Assembly: GCA_030062745.1 (NCBI GenBank)
Contig: CP099840.1
Coordinates: 9,523,033 to 9,587,032, forward strand
Origin: Capitulum mitella
Taxonomy: Eukaryota; Arthropoda; Thecostraca; Pollicipedomorpha; Pollicipedidae
Direction: 5' to 3'
Length of the DNA stretch: 64,000 nt
The position numbers and the translations under genes were made by a program. Shown here piece by piece: positions 25,640 to 38,963 of the stretch; the first letter of the stretch is position 1, and the number at the start of each line of letters is the position of its first letter. The notes beneath the pieces were generated by a model that ran no database searches, had not been told where the DNA came from, and worked only from the letters and a program-made list of their open reading frames with translations.

Positions 25640-26045
25640 CCTGGCTCTGATCCTGGTCTGATCACGATGTCCGGCCGGCTGTGTTCGGCGCGAGGTCGGC
25701 CGGGGAGCGGCCGCCGTCTCACCTGGTCAGCGCACAGAGACCGTGCGGCGCCGTGTCCAGCTGCACACTGGCCGCCGCCGCCGCTGCGGAGAGAGCCGGC
25801 CGGCCGCGCGCGCGTCACGCGCCCGTGACGGTCGCCGTCACGAGCCGCCGTGAGTCGGCCGGCGTGCCGCGTGAAAACGGCACGCTGACCCTCTTCAGGG
25901 GGGCGTGAGCGGCCGCCGGCGGAGAGGGCTTCCGAGAGCGGCCTCCACGCGCCGAGTCGTGGCCGACGAGAGCTGCCGACTCAGGAGCTCCGGCCGCGGT
26001 CCGGACCGCCGCCGCCGCCGTCGCCGGCACGGACGCTGAACCGTG
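25640..26045. other. CpG-rich GC island, no gene assigned
   Basis: A sharp GC- and CpG-rich block in AT-rich intergenic DNA. It could be a promoter or a 5' exon of an unseen gene. No recognisable protein in any frame. Confidence 0.4.
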
Positions 26046-28078
26046 ATAGGTTCTCATGTCACTGACGATGGCTAGCTGCAGTTCCTGGTGCGACTAACGC
26101 TGAGCGTTAGTCGATCTTGGGGCCGTTGGTACTGTTCAGTGGTGGTGCCTCATGTATCTGCCGCTGATCGGGAGTACTGACGCTGATCGGGGATGAGCAC
26201 TGGTGTCTTTGACATTGATCAGCGGAAATTCATGATGTAATTACTGTATCACATTCATTGGGGATTATTTCTCATGCAGCTGACGCCAGCCAGCGGCAGG
26301 TCCTGACGTAGCTGACGGTCATCAGTGAAAGTTCCTGACGTAAATGGCGCTGCTCGATGATGCGTCTCTTTTTCTTTTAAGTGGTTAATATACCATTTTG
26401 CGCGTATCTTTGTCCTCGTGAAAATTAAACTATCTTGTGTACCTTTCAAAATCCCTTTAAAATTCATGTTGTGTCTAACAGCTACGGAATAGGATAAAAA
26501 GACAGTTCTGTAATGACACATTTAGGTAGTTCATCTGGGGTCCCAAGGCCACCTTAAATATGTCCCACAGCGCCTATTATTGCTGAACAACACATCATTT
26601 GCCAAGAGATCGAATGGAATATGTCAAAAGCAATACATCGAACGCGAAATATCGGAAAAGTAAAACATCGACGAAGATAAACATCGAACAGAACAAATGT
26701 GAAATGGCAATATCGAAAGCAATGATTCTCGAAACAGACAAACACCGCAAGACGAGAACAAAGTACTCAGAAAGCACCAAAAGCAAACTATTCAACACGA
26801 AATAAGGAAACGGGTAGGTGTAAAAAAGGGAAATGTCGGAGGGCCAAAATACTGCAGGATAAAATAATGAAAACAAAAATGCAGAGCATAAAAATAACAT
26901 TTATGTCACGTTATAGAAACCAAAGGCGGAGCAGTTACACGGAACTTGACTGGACAGTCATGTGACTGGAATAACCGTTGTGAATCCTTTCAATGCATCT
27001 AACGGACGCCTGCCTGCCCATTTCAACCATTTGGGCCATGTCAATATTCACGATGTTTCTGACACATATTTTTGCTGCGTGTTTACCTGACGTTTCTGTG
27101 GCGTCGGCTGGTACTATTGCGTTTCAACGGTCTCCCACGACGTCCGCTTCGTGCAGTGCATGTCTGAACTAACCAACAAACTTTGTGGTTATTGTTTTTC
27201 ACTTAGTCTTGGCTCAGTCATTGACTGCGCCGATGTCAACATCGTTACATGAGGGAATGGTTACGACCTATTTGAAAAGTCAATGACTCCTCAAGGAAAC
27301 GTAATACAGGGGATTGTCTTTTACCAATCGTGTCAATGGTGTATTGAGAGAACCCCAGGATTTGTCCCCGCCAGTGACATCTCCATCCCAGATGTAAGGA
27401 AGAACCGGGAGATGTGGGACGCGGAAGAACCGGGACTTGCGCTTTTCTCAGAGAATACACTGTGTAAAGGTGCTCTGGACGACTTAACATATTTTGTTTG
27501 CATCTGGTAGCCTTATGATGCTTGTTTGTTTACGGTCACCTTAGCTTAGCCACTGCGGACGTAGAAGAGGGAGGATCAAAAACCGTTTTTCGCGGTCATT
27601 TCGAGACAATTTAGGTTGACACATGTGCGTGTTCTGCGATTTCAAAATACTGAGTTATTTAGGGAGATATTAAAGGTCCTTATGCTCGCACTGCATCCCT
27701 GGTCGTTGCCATCGTTTTTCCATGGTGGTAGCCTTGATCCGGTCACAGGGTGGAGGGAGAAATGGGACTTGGTTTTGAAGCTGTAACATGCTTACACTCC
27801 AGTACTACCTTGCGAAGACATTGCACATGTCATGGACGCAGGAAGGCACCCCCACGCTTTTTTTGAAATTTAACATTGACCCCATGGGATGGGACATATG
27901 GGCGTTGACTGAAAAACACTGACCGAAAATGCTTTCTTGCCCCGCCCTACCCCCTCCCCCCGCTGTGGATGAGTTCCCGCGCCCCAGGTACCTGCCAACA
28001 CATACGATTTTGTTCGGTCCCATTGTTCCTTCGGTAAGTACCAGCTCCCCTCCTGAAGTCCCATGTGTCTCGACTTCA

Positions 28079-28205
28079 AGGCTTTTTTGGAAAACAAACA
28101 AAAATGTTCGTGCGTTTTTTCTGAAATGTGAAATGATTACCATTTTTGGAAAACCAAACAAACATACTTGTGCGCTTTTTCTGAAACATGAAACGATTAA
28201 AGGTT
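28079..28205. repeat. Tandem duplication of about 62 bp
   Basis: TTTTTGGAAAACAAACAAA with GTGCGTTTTTTCTGAAA and GAAATGATTA is repeated immediately as TTTTTGGAAAACCAAACAAA with GTGCGCTTTTTCTGAAA and GAAACGATTA. Confidence 0.7.
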
Positions 28206-28729
28206 TAGACAATTAGTCCAATGATGCTCTATAATTTTTCCATGTCGATAAATAGGCTCTATTTCGGTAGACGGGTGAAATGGGACACTATATGTCTTAT
28301 TATATATACCTCTCCCCTCTCTCTGTGGTACATACTACAAATATTTTGCATAACTGCCTGCCTCGGGTTGAAATCAGTGATGTGAAATCATGGGTATGAG
28401 TACGAGATGATCGATTGCAGTCTCCCAACATTCTATACCTGGATCCGTCCTTGAACCATATTTATATTCCCTTTACGAACTATTTGTCTTCTATCACTGC
28501 TAAGATATATAATCAGGGACAAACCAACCGCATTGTGTGGTTGGTTTGGGGTCAAATCGCAGCTTTGTATCGCACGCTGACCTGTGCACTCACTCAGTAC
28601 CAACATTACCCTCACTCATAAGTAAAAGACGCTTGCAAGTCATCTTGCCATTCACGCAACAGCACACTTGTGACGCCAAAGGAATTTGCATAACAACGGC
28701 GCACTACGAAAACTGTTCGCAGTCGTCAG

Positions 28730-28800
28730 AGCTAGAACCCGTTCTGTCGGATTCACAGACACATGCTCTATCCACCCGACCACCATTACCTGAAAGAAAG
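28730..28800 (-). repeat. tRNA-like sequence (tRNA pseudogene or SINE head)
   Basis: On the minus strand GGTCGGGTGGATAGAGCA resembles a tRNA D-arm and box A, and GGGTTCTAGCTC resembles a T-arm and box B at suitable spacing. The anticodon stem is imperfect, so this is not called as a functional tRNA. Confidence 0.35.
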
Positions 28801-30378
28801 AGTCGTCTGAAGTGGGATCACTCAGTGAACCGTACATATTGCCAGGATGCGTGTATCACCAGGCCTGACTGGCAAACAGGTATGCCTCAGCGCATGCATC
28901 CCGCACACACCAGGCTAAAGCTAATGACACGCAAAACAGCCACATATATCGACTGCCACGTATCACGTGCTCCTGCTCGCCAATTTTCAGCAGTAATGGT
29001 TTGGCGGCAACGAAGGAGTGCTGTTTATTGCTTGGGCACCTCGCGCTTCACGTGCAAGCTGCACCCCTGTTTCGGCCTGAATCCATCGAATTTAATCGCC
29101 TAGTTGCCCATCCGCCTTTCCAAGCCATCATTGCACGAAAATGCGCCGGTTGCGTCCCGGCGATTGGTCCATAAGAAACACAAGGGTGGAAAAGAGGCGC
29201 ACGCGCGCTGCACATGATCCGTTGTACTTTGCCTGCCACGTGGGATACCGTTGGCGAGCCCTGATGATGGTCTATCTACCCACCGAATTTCAGCCGCCTA
29301 AGTCACTGCTTCTGGAGCTGGGAGGCTCCCGAGTCCAAATCGAAGCACGTGCTTGTGGATCGCCTGGTGGATCGCACGTAGGTGCCGATCACAAAAGCGA
29401 GTACCCGCGAGTGGGGCCGATGTTGTCACCAAGTCTTGAATCATTCCGTGGAGGTCCGGCTCGTGTCACCTGGTACGTGCCACACGCCACGAATCGCTCA
29501 GAAACCAACATTACAATCTGTCCGCCGAGTCGGCGCACCCGATGGTGCCATTTGTGTCGAGGTCGGCTGGCGCGTTCGAGAACTAGAGGCTCCGAAGCTC
29601 TGATGCACTGACACACAAACATCGCTACCTGGACTTTGTTTTCCGAAAGATTGTAATATATGGAATCTCGCTCACTAAAAGCATGAGAAACACGCTTTCA
29701 GTTCCTTTGATTTTGAAAAAAAAAACAAGACGCTAAATGGGTATTGGGAGCGAAGGGAAGCGTGAGGATGCAAAACAGAAAAGATGTGCCTAATACAACG
29801 TGTAGATTGGGATGTCGTGTGGAGCTGGGCGCGATTCAACCCAGCGTCAAAATGTTTCTGTTCTGAATGTCAATGGCAGTATGTGAGTGAATCTATCATC
29901 ATCATGTGTGTATGAGTGTGAGTATTACTTGATTGTATGAGTCTGACCTGAAGTTGAGTGTTTGTTGAGTTATAGTCTGTAAATATACCCTCGGTGGAAA
30001 CTTGGGCGAAGCAATAAGAATAAAAATAAACGGACGAATAAAGAATAGGAATGGTATATAAAAATCGTTACTTATCAAACTATACATTGTTTTCAGCACG
30101 CACAACATGCATAAATACATATACAGTGCTGCGTCGCTCCATTCCGTCACCTTCATCCGTCCAATAGTCTTCAGACATTTTATGGAGTATGTGGATGGTC
30201 AAATGTAATAAACTGTTGTCGTTTTGTGTAAATGGTTCGTGGGGCTGAGCTGAGGGCCCGACAACCAAATCTTCCACCCAGTGTGATTTTCTCAACGTGT
30301 GTAACTCACGTTATTTTGACTCAAAGCAATTTTTTGATATTTCGTAACAATTTCTCAAATAACAAGATACACACCGCT

Positions 30379-30421
<43 letters not shown>
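30379..30421. repeat. (AT)n microsatellite
   Basis: About 21 uninterrupted AT units. Confidence 0.95.
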
Positions 30422-30424
<3 letters not shown>

Positions 30425-32289
30425 TGCTAGCATTCTGTTGTATGAAATTCTTGGTTCTTTGTTTGATTTTCTATTCCACTTTTACGTGCTTTTTAATTGA
30501 AGCATAAAAAGACAGTAGTACTCAGACTCAAAGGAATATTGGTAAGGCTGAAATCGGTATTGGTAGAGCCTGGACACCACTAGTCCGAGAACGATACCAG
30601 TGATTATAAATGTCATGAACAATAGCGGAACTTTCCCAGAATTACTGGAGATGCAAACACCAAGCAGAATTGTTTCCTTGCTAGCCCATGGGCGTAATTA
30701 TATTTCTGTAAAGTTGTAGACCTGCATCACCAGCTTACATTTAAGTTCCACCCATAGATATCCACTATTATGGATAATGGACAATTGTTTATGCGATTGT
30801 GGATATGCACTATTATGCCAAATATTGGCTTCAGTGTCGAGACATAAAGAGAAATAAATAAAGTACGCGTCTGAAATAACCATAAATGGTCTATTACTTT
30901 CAGGGATACCTTTTGAAGCCGTTCCTGGTGCATGTAGTAAGCTCAGATTTTTGTGCGATGTACAAAAAATACAGAGGAAAACCCTGAGATTTCAGGGTTT
31001 TCAGATTTCAGAGCAAAACCGCAATGATTTGACTTTGGTGCCTGAAAAATTACAACGGCCGAACCGGCTCATCCGACGTGAAAATAGGGCTAAAGCGAGC
31101 AGCTGAGATCAATAAATTTTGTTGACCACACAGTAACGATACCAATCCGACAACAGCTGTAGTGGGTTAATCATAATTTTTCGCAAGCTTATGATTCTGG
31201 CGAAATACTTCAGAATGGTCATTGGTCAGTATTGCTACTTTTCCGCTACGACAAATGATAATATTAAAGAAGACAACAACGTGATAACAAAACGTACCCA
31301 TGTATTCAAGATTTTCTTGCAAAGTACGTCGAATTTGCTCTTTCCAAACGCCCATCGTCCGAAAACGAACTTGTTGTCTATTCGCGACCAGTGTATATAT
31401 CGCCTTAAAAATATTATATACTGAGGATTCGCTCCGGAGATCTTGGAGAACCCCACATATGCATGACGATCAGAGATTTGTTAAGAAACATGTTAGAAAC
31501 ATCGCGCCCCTTTGTCCCTGATCATCAACTTCACACATCCAAACACGGTTACGGCACAAAGCTGCATGATCGCGTTCGTAATTCGTCGTAAATATGATAT
31601 AAATTGAGAGACATAAGCGAAAAGAAAGCTGCTAGGGAATTTCCACAAAAAGGGTCAAAACCCGAACCTTCTAGGTACTTGACTTTGATCATGATGAAAA
31701 ACGGGCATTTGTAAGAAATCACGGTCAGCAAATGATCATATCACTCGTCCGTCACCATCCACATTCACTGTTGATGACAGCTTATCAGATCTTGAATGAG
31801 TCGCAGCAGGCACACTGCCATACTGAAAGCAGGTGATCCAGAAAACCTAGCTTATATCATCCGGAAGAAATAATCCCACATCCTTCCAAGACCTGAAGGA
31901 ATCCTCGGTTTCAGACACTCACCAACGGTAAATGCACACGTTGGCATGCGTCTGCTTTTCCCCTCACGCCTAGCCACTTGACGATTACGTCCTAGTTCGT
32001 CAATTCCGCTCTTACGTACCAGGCAATGTAGAGAAGACTACAGAAGACAGAAATGAAAACGGTAAACAGATCATACGGAATACCGAGGATAAAGCCAACA
32101 TCGTGACACTTGTGAGAATGGCCTTCACGCTCGTGACAACAATAAAGACACCGCTACGCCACTCTGTACATAAAATCGACCGTGTTCGCCCCATTCACCG
32201 CTTTTCAAAGCCACGTAACCATGACGACCCGGTGTGCCGACGCCAACATTCCTGCCCGTGACACGTCACCACCAAATCCAAATGATGTA

Positions 32290-33069
32290 ATTGGCCTTTG
32301 AGCGCCGGCCGAGTACACGCGGCCTCGCGAGTTCAGACAAGTCATGCAGCTCGTCAGACGGGTCAGGTCAAGTCAGGCCAGTCAGTGACGACACAACCTC
32401 ACGCAGGGCGCCGCTGCCTAGCGCAGCTCTCCTGAGGAAGTATATCATGGCCAGGTGCGGAGACCAGCGCTGCCCCGCCGCTGTCCGGCGCCTGTCCGCC
32501 GGCTGTCCGGCCACTGTCCGGCCGAGTGACTGGCCTGATCAAGAACAAGACCCCGTCGGCCGGCCCCACTGACTGGCCAGGGAGGAGGGAGGGGGGGGGG
32601 GACGCAGCCCGCCGCGCGGGAGTCGTTCTGCATGTACCACCGCGACCGGCCGGCCTTAGTTCTGTCACAGCCCGCAGCGCGGCCACCCGGCTCTGAAGGA
32701 CACCAGGCTCGCCAGGCGGCCGCCTGTGTCGCCCCGCCGGGACCCAGCGCCCTCGCTCTGGCAGGTACTGATTTCTGCCAGCCGCCCTTCAGCGCCCAAG
32801 CGAGGTCGGAACACCTCTGAGGAAACGCGGCGCCACGGACAGCGGCTGTCTTCGCGCCGCGTTCGCCGCATCGGCGGCGCCTGCCGAAAGCGCAGCCTCT
32901 TGTACGGCTTTCCTTGGGCGCGGTGCGGCGACTGGGCGCCGCGCCGGTGCCCGGACGGGTACAGTCTCTGACACAGCCATAAGCGTCGGTCGACGCGGCG
33001 CTGTCGCCGTGTCGCAGGCGGCGGCGGCCCCGGGGGCGCAGCGGACGGGTACGGTCTCTGACACGGCGG
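32290..33069. other. GC-rich 3' flank and likely 3' UTR of the OATP gene
   Basis: This is immediately downstream of the OATP stop. A direct repeat around GACGGGTACAGTCTCTGACA (32952-32974 and 33043-33066) lies just after the stop. No clear polyadenylation signal was found on the minus strand here. Confidence 0.35.
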
Positions 33070-33248
33070 TCACGGACTGTGCTTCAAAGGCTCGAGCTCC
33101 GGTTCTGAGGGGGGCTCAGCCGTCGCCCGGTTGTTGGCCGGCGGCCTCCCGTGCGGTTCGCACGGCGCCGAAGCGTTGATCTTGCCGGCCTTGTACCACA
33201 CGACGCAGTCGACCAGGAAGGCGGCGAACATCACAGCGGCCGTGACGC
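33070..33248 (-). CDS. OATP exon 11: TM12, C-terminus and stop
   Basis: 179 bp from a CCGCAG acceptor to the TGA at 33072-33070. A last hydrophobic helix (VTAAVMFAAFLVDCVVWY) is followed by a Pro/Glu-rich cytoplasmic tail ending LKHSP. No PDZ-binding motif is evident. Confidence 0.92.
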
Positions 33249-36200
33249 CTGCGGGCCGAGACGAAACGTCAGCGAACAGCAGCAGACGGCAGCGGCAGCC
33301 GACTGCACAGGTAACAGGAGATATGCCGCCTCGCCGAGAAACAGGATAGGGCGTTGCCCAGCCAAGTAACGGCAGATGACGTCATGCACCTGAGCAAGAC
33401 AAGGAAAACTGGCCGGTAGCTAATATTTGCGGCATGAAGCATTGGAGCCAGCGCATGTAACGAGCGGAAACTAATCTAGCCTGAAACCAGCAAAGGCATC
33501 GTGAGGCAATCAACTGATCCCGAGGTCACGGAACTGGGAGGTCAAACCTCTTTGAAATGCATGAGCTGCGGAAAAGCTGACATCTTTGCACATTCAAAAG
33601 AAAGCAGAGTTCATGCATAAACAATAACCCTACACAGGACCCACCCAAATAGCGTTCCTGGTGGCGGACTTTGTTTTAACTTCGCCCGTTACTGGCACTG
33701 GCGCCCGATACGTGGCAGAGTCGTGCCAGCCTGAGTATCAGATGATCACTATCGCCCACGTGTTTCGTGCTGCCTGCTGGGCCACCCGCGCCCGTAGCGA
33801 ACGCGCAAACGAAGGTCATGCCTAAATGAAATGGTGCGACGGTAATGAGGTGCGGCTGTGCAGGGACAGTATTCTCGGTGTGTGTGTGTGTGTGTTTCGA
33901 GTCGTATGCAGTGGGGGTAGTGTGCTTAGATGCTGTGCGCCTACCTGGAACACGTACACAGCCACAATGCTGATGTATTGGCATTCATTTGACTTGCACC
34001 TCGCGCTCACCAAAAAAGAGCTGCCGGAAACGCTCGGTGTCGTACAGCCAGCAGGCGCCCTGCTGGCCACAATTGGTCTTCCACAAGAGGCAGGCCGAGT
34101 CCACGACGGCGCCGTAGATGATAGGGCATGGAACGTTACCTGAAAAACGAACGGCAAAGGAATGCCTACGTGGCGGCGGCGAGCACGTCGTATCGCGCCG
34201 AACACGTGCCACCAAGACGGCCATTCAACGCATGAACAGAATGCTCGGACGGTTTGTGAGGTATTTGCTACAATTGCCGCTGTTTTTATGTTGTTGCCGA
34301 CAGACGTGTGCACGGACATTCCCGGTAAACGAGTTTTAGGTCACCGTGTTGGCACAGTCTTTTCAACAAATGCGAAATGAATGTAGCAGGATAACTCTGC
34401 AGGACAATGATCCTGCTGACTCCGGCCAGATGCCAGAGATTGCTTACTTGCCGTCAGCCATTCGCAAGGACTATTAATCAATAAAAGCAGTGCCGACGTT
34501 TTTGGGCCCTAAAAGTCACGCCATAACTGTTGAACAGACGAGCCAAATATGCAGTACCTTCATTACCCCGAAAAGGCCAAACCGGCCAGCCTTCACACTA
34601 ACAAACGAACTAACAGCCCAAACAGACAAAACTCGAAAAACCAGAGTTACGGAGTCCAGAGCCCACTCACCAAACAGGCCGATGGCGACAGCTATGAAGC
34701 CGAGAGCCAGCGCCTTCTCGTGCGGATCGACGCAGCGCAGCGTTACCAAAATGGCGCCCACCTCCGACGTCGAGTGGATCAGCACGAACACACAGAATAT
34801 CGGGATGAACCTGCAACAGGTTCAGCCAGTCAGCAACGGGTTTGCTGACTGGCTTTTTGCTTTCCTTTGCTGACAAAGCCGTTCAGGAAACTGTGAGAAG
34901 GCCGACTGACAAGTAGTTCTGGATTGCGGATTAAACAGCGAAAAAGAATAGCATCCAGGAAATGTGATTCATAACACAACATCTGCATTATACCTCATTT
35001 CAACTTGACTTTTGACATTTGACATTTCATGTCACGATACACAGAAGTTCCCGAAAATTACTGAAATCCTCAGTGGGATTTAGACCATTTCTTTCCAGTC
35101 AACGTCATGGCCTTATGTCAAATAGCAGAAACGGGAGGCCCCGGAATCTCGGGAAATGGGAGTCCAGAGGTTTCCACTTCCCAGGATCTACGGCCATACA
35201 TACCACTCTGACCTGGCACAGTCAATAAATTCCTGTGATCGTTATGAACAAACCGAGAGCGCAACTTGCATCTGCATCCAAACAGTATCCCCTATCGAGC
35301 TTCTTTGACGATAACTTTTTGAGAAAAAATGGTCGACCGGGGCCTGCGACAGCCGACAATTTCATAAACATTTTTAGGTTCTTCTTTTCTCTGCGACTCC
35401 AGACCTGACTAGATCTGGGCACAGACTAGACTAGACTAGACACTTCGCAACTTGTCGTTGCGAAGTGTCGCCGTAGAGCCGCGTTTCGAATGCAGCAGCA
35501 GACGGGGGAGGAGGGGGCTTAAAATGGTAGTAGTATACTAGTCTCGTAGCCTACCAGTACCGCGTAGTCTCCAATTATGTAATACATGCCCCGGAACCCC
35601 TCCAGGCATGCAATAAAATTCTGGGTAATTTCGTGTGCAGGTGGTCGTGACCGGCGGTGGGAAGGCAGCGAAGGTTTCGGAAGCGGAAAGTCGTACAGAA
35701 TCATGTTGTATACGCAGCATAAAAAATAAAACATTTTAGAGTGATTCGGTAACATGGCATCACCTCACCGCGGCCATGCGAGGATGGCAAATAAAAGTTT
35801 TTGACCACAGGCAGAGGTGCCATCAGGGGAAGGGCTTAGGAAGCTGGGGCCCCTCCGTCAGCAATGAGGAGGTCCTTACGCGCGCAGCGCGAGGGGATTT
35901 CCTGACTACTCTGCATTGGGACCCTTCGCGCAAGGGGCGCCGTAATTAGAGGCCCTTTCTACTAACGGGCTATTTACTATCTAAGACTACTTAACTAGAC
36001 AAGGGGCTCCTGCTGTCATAAGAAGGAGGCTCCCCCTGGTCTGTAACGAGGGCCTCCATCAGTTTGCGGAAAGTCCCTGCTAGCCTGTGAACGACCCGTC
36101 CACCGACCTGCTACAGGGCCTCTGCCAGCCTATAAAGGTGTTCTGTGTCGCCCTGCAGATTTCTTCTGAGGGCCTGTAGAGGGGCCCTATAAAGGGGCCC

Positions 36201-38873
36201 TTGCCGGTTTGTAAATGTTTACTGTCGGCTCACTGAGGAGCCCCTATTGGCTTCTGCTGCCCCTATCGGCCAGCGGGATGTCCCGTGGGCCTGCAGAGGG
36301 CAATCTGCCGACCCGTCAAAGGACCCTCTGTTAACTTGTTATGGGACCCTCTGCTGGCATGAAGGGGGACCCCTTTGCACCTGAGGGAGGCCCTAGGCCC
36401 TAGCCCTAGCCCTAGAATACCCCAAGCTGGTCCTTAAAAGGGCCCTTGCACGTCTGTAACGGAGTCCTTTCGGCATCGAATCTCACTTACAGAAAGGCAA
36501 TACAGGCTGCCGCACGGTGGACAAAGACGTAGCCAAGGGCGGGGAAGGGCGCGGTTCCCCCTCCCCCCTTCCCCTTCCTTTAAAAACTAACAGGATTTTC
36601 GAACATGGCTCCTGAGGCCATAGCAGACCCTCCATGTTGTAACAGGAGTCCCATAGGAGACCCCTTGATGCTACAGGAGGCCTCTTTGGTGCTATAGTAG
36701 GCCCTTGATGCCCTCTTTGGTGCCCTTCAAGAGGCCCCATTGCAGCTATATGAGGCCCCTGGAAATGAAAAGGTCCATTTTAAGGCCATGGGAGGCCACC
36801 TCAGCCCTTTTTGGTGGCGACCACCTTGGGATGAGAGAGCACCTTCCGAAGATCCATTCCCCCCTCCTCTTTGGCCGAATCCTGGTAACGTGCCTGTGAA
36901 CAGGCCCATTGACCCCCGCCCAAAACCTGGCCCCCTTTTCTCCCACTTAGGAAAATCCCGGGTTCACGTCTCGCGGCTGGTTACGAAATAAACATTCCCT
37001 TAGAAAATCGTGTCAAGAAACCAAGACCACATCAAGTAAGGTTTGCAATGGAAGAAAAATGGGAATCAACAAGGTCAGCCCTGGTAATCACGGACACTAC
37101 TGACAAGCGTAGAAGCACGCTTACTAGTGTCTTCTGAGAACAAATTTTCCACTCACCAGTAGAAATTATCACAGTCGAGAGAGCAAAAGCCAATACTGGC
37201 TGAGCTGTCCTGTTCCACACAGCTGCAGTTCTGAAACTGAAGGGCGCAGACGAGACACTTGAGAGTGATATTCTGCGATGCCTTTGGCAATGAAACGGAC
37301 GTTAAAGTTGCCAAGACACACGTCGATTTTCACAAAAGAAATGTCATTTACATGCCACAAAAAGACTTCCAACTAAACTCGCCTTCACCAGGTTAAAACG
37401 TGCCAGTATCAGAATAAATTAACAGGTTTTGTGATATCCGGTTATTTATTTAAGACAGGGCCTAACTGACCCACAGCCTACTCCTTGTCAGGGGTTGGAG
37501 CAGCTGTCAACATTCCCTTAGCGCAATGTTCGGGAGAGACTACAGGGTACCAAAACTACAGCGTTACTCATTTAAGCGTCCACTTATCGAATGCTTCCAT
37601 ACCCATTCGATGGGTTTTCTCATTGAACCGACTTCGCGAAAACTCATGACCCTGACACTCCGTGCGGGGAGCACCGGTCCGGTGACGACGTACCGTGTGC
37701 AGCGCACCCTCGGCGGAGTGCGCCTGACTGCAGCCCGCCAGGCAGGGCGACAAGTAGGTGAACCCGTCAGCGCCGCACACCGGCGAGAACTCGTCCGCCG
37801 GGCACGCGCAGTGCGACGAACAGGTGGTGTTGAACAGCGAGGCGCCGTACCTGCCGACAGGGGGCCCCGCGTGAAGGGCTGGCTGAGGCCAGGGGGCGCC
37901 ACGGCACTGGCACGGAGAGACGGACGACGCAGAACTGACACGCAACGGATGGGACGGGACAACACTGACGCAGTCGCGTAGACTCAAAACTTACGTCTAA
38001 TAGAAAGGTTACAGCGCAGTGTGCATTGTGCAACGCATTGCATAACATATTGCATTGTGGAGTGCGTGCGCGTCAGCAAACGGTATGACACAGAGCTGAC
38101 AGCGATGGTGTGCTGGTGAACTAGCGCTGACAACGACGGAGGAGTAAAGGCGCTTTGTCGGATGACATGATTTCTTCTTCCAACGCCACCAGCACAAGAT
38201 ATTTATGTGAAACACACTCGAGGTGCAGCATCGCATTGCTTGCGAAGGCAATGAGATTCCAAGGGAGTTGGCAGGGATTAATAGCCTGACAACACAACCA
38301 GGTGTTCGGCATGACTTGGGGCAAGGGAGAGGGTGTGGTGCCTGGTGTAAAGCTGGTTGGGCTTCACGGCAGTACATTATTTATAATGTCTGGTGTCTGC
38401 AAGAGCCAAAATTTCTTACTACTTTATCATACTTATTGTCATTCGACATCATCATTGGCTGGCCGTAGCAACGATAATCAACACATAAATCGCACACGAA
38501 TATTGGTTAAAATAAACGACTAGAACAAAACACACTAGAATGCAATCAATTCATGCAAGAGTGCACCACGGCCCTCGCAGTCTGAATCTAAATATGAAAA
38601 TGATAGGTACAATGATGCAGCGACCATTCCTCGCAATTACATCACGGAATCTTTGAGACTACGTGATTTTTGGCCTCTTTCATCCTGTTGTCTTCTCTCT
38701 CTCTCTCCCTCTCTCACTCACTCACTCACTCACTCACTCACTCATTCACTCACTCACTCACTCACTCATTCACTCACTCACTCACTCACTCACTCACTCA
38801 CTCACTCACTCACTCACTCACTCACTCACTCACTCACTCACTCACTCACTCACTCACTCACTCACTCACTCAC

Positions 38874-38963
<90 letters not shown>

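Larger units (their letters stand above)
26060..32280. other. AT-rich intergenic DNA, no gene supported
   Basis: Contains the tRNA-like sequence at 28730, the tandem duplication at 28079 and an (AT)n run. Frames of up to 188 codons near 28.5-29.1 kb resemble no protein and overlap the tRNA-like sequence. Confidence 0.4.

Noticed and set aside
28537-29103. 188-codon plus-strand frame
   Set aside because: No recognised similarity; it runs through the tRNA-like sequence on the other strand and has no splice or start support.
36390-36418. Telomere-like (CCCTAG)n run
   Set aside because: Only about three units inside a degenerate minisatellite, and not the arthropod telomere motif.
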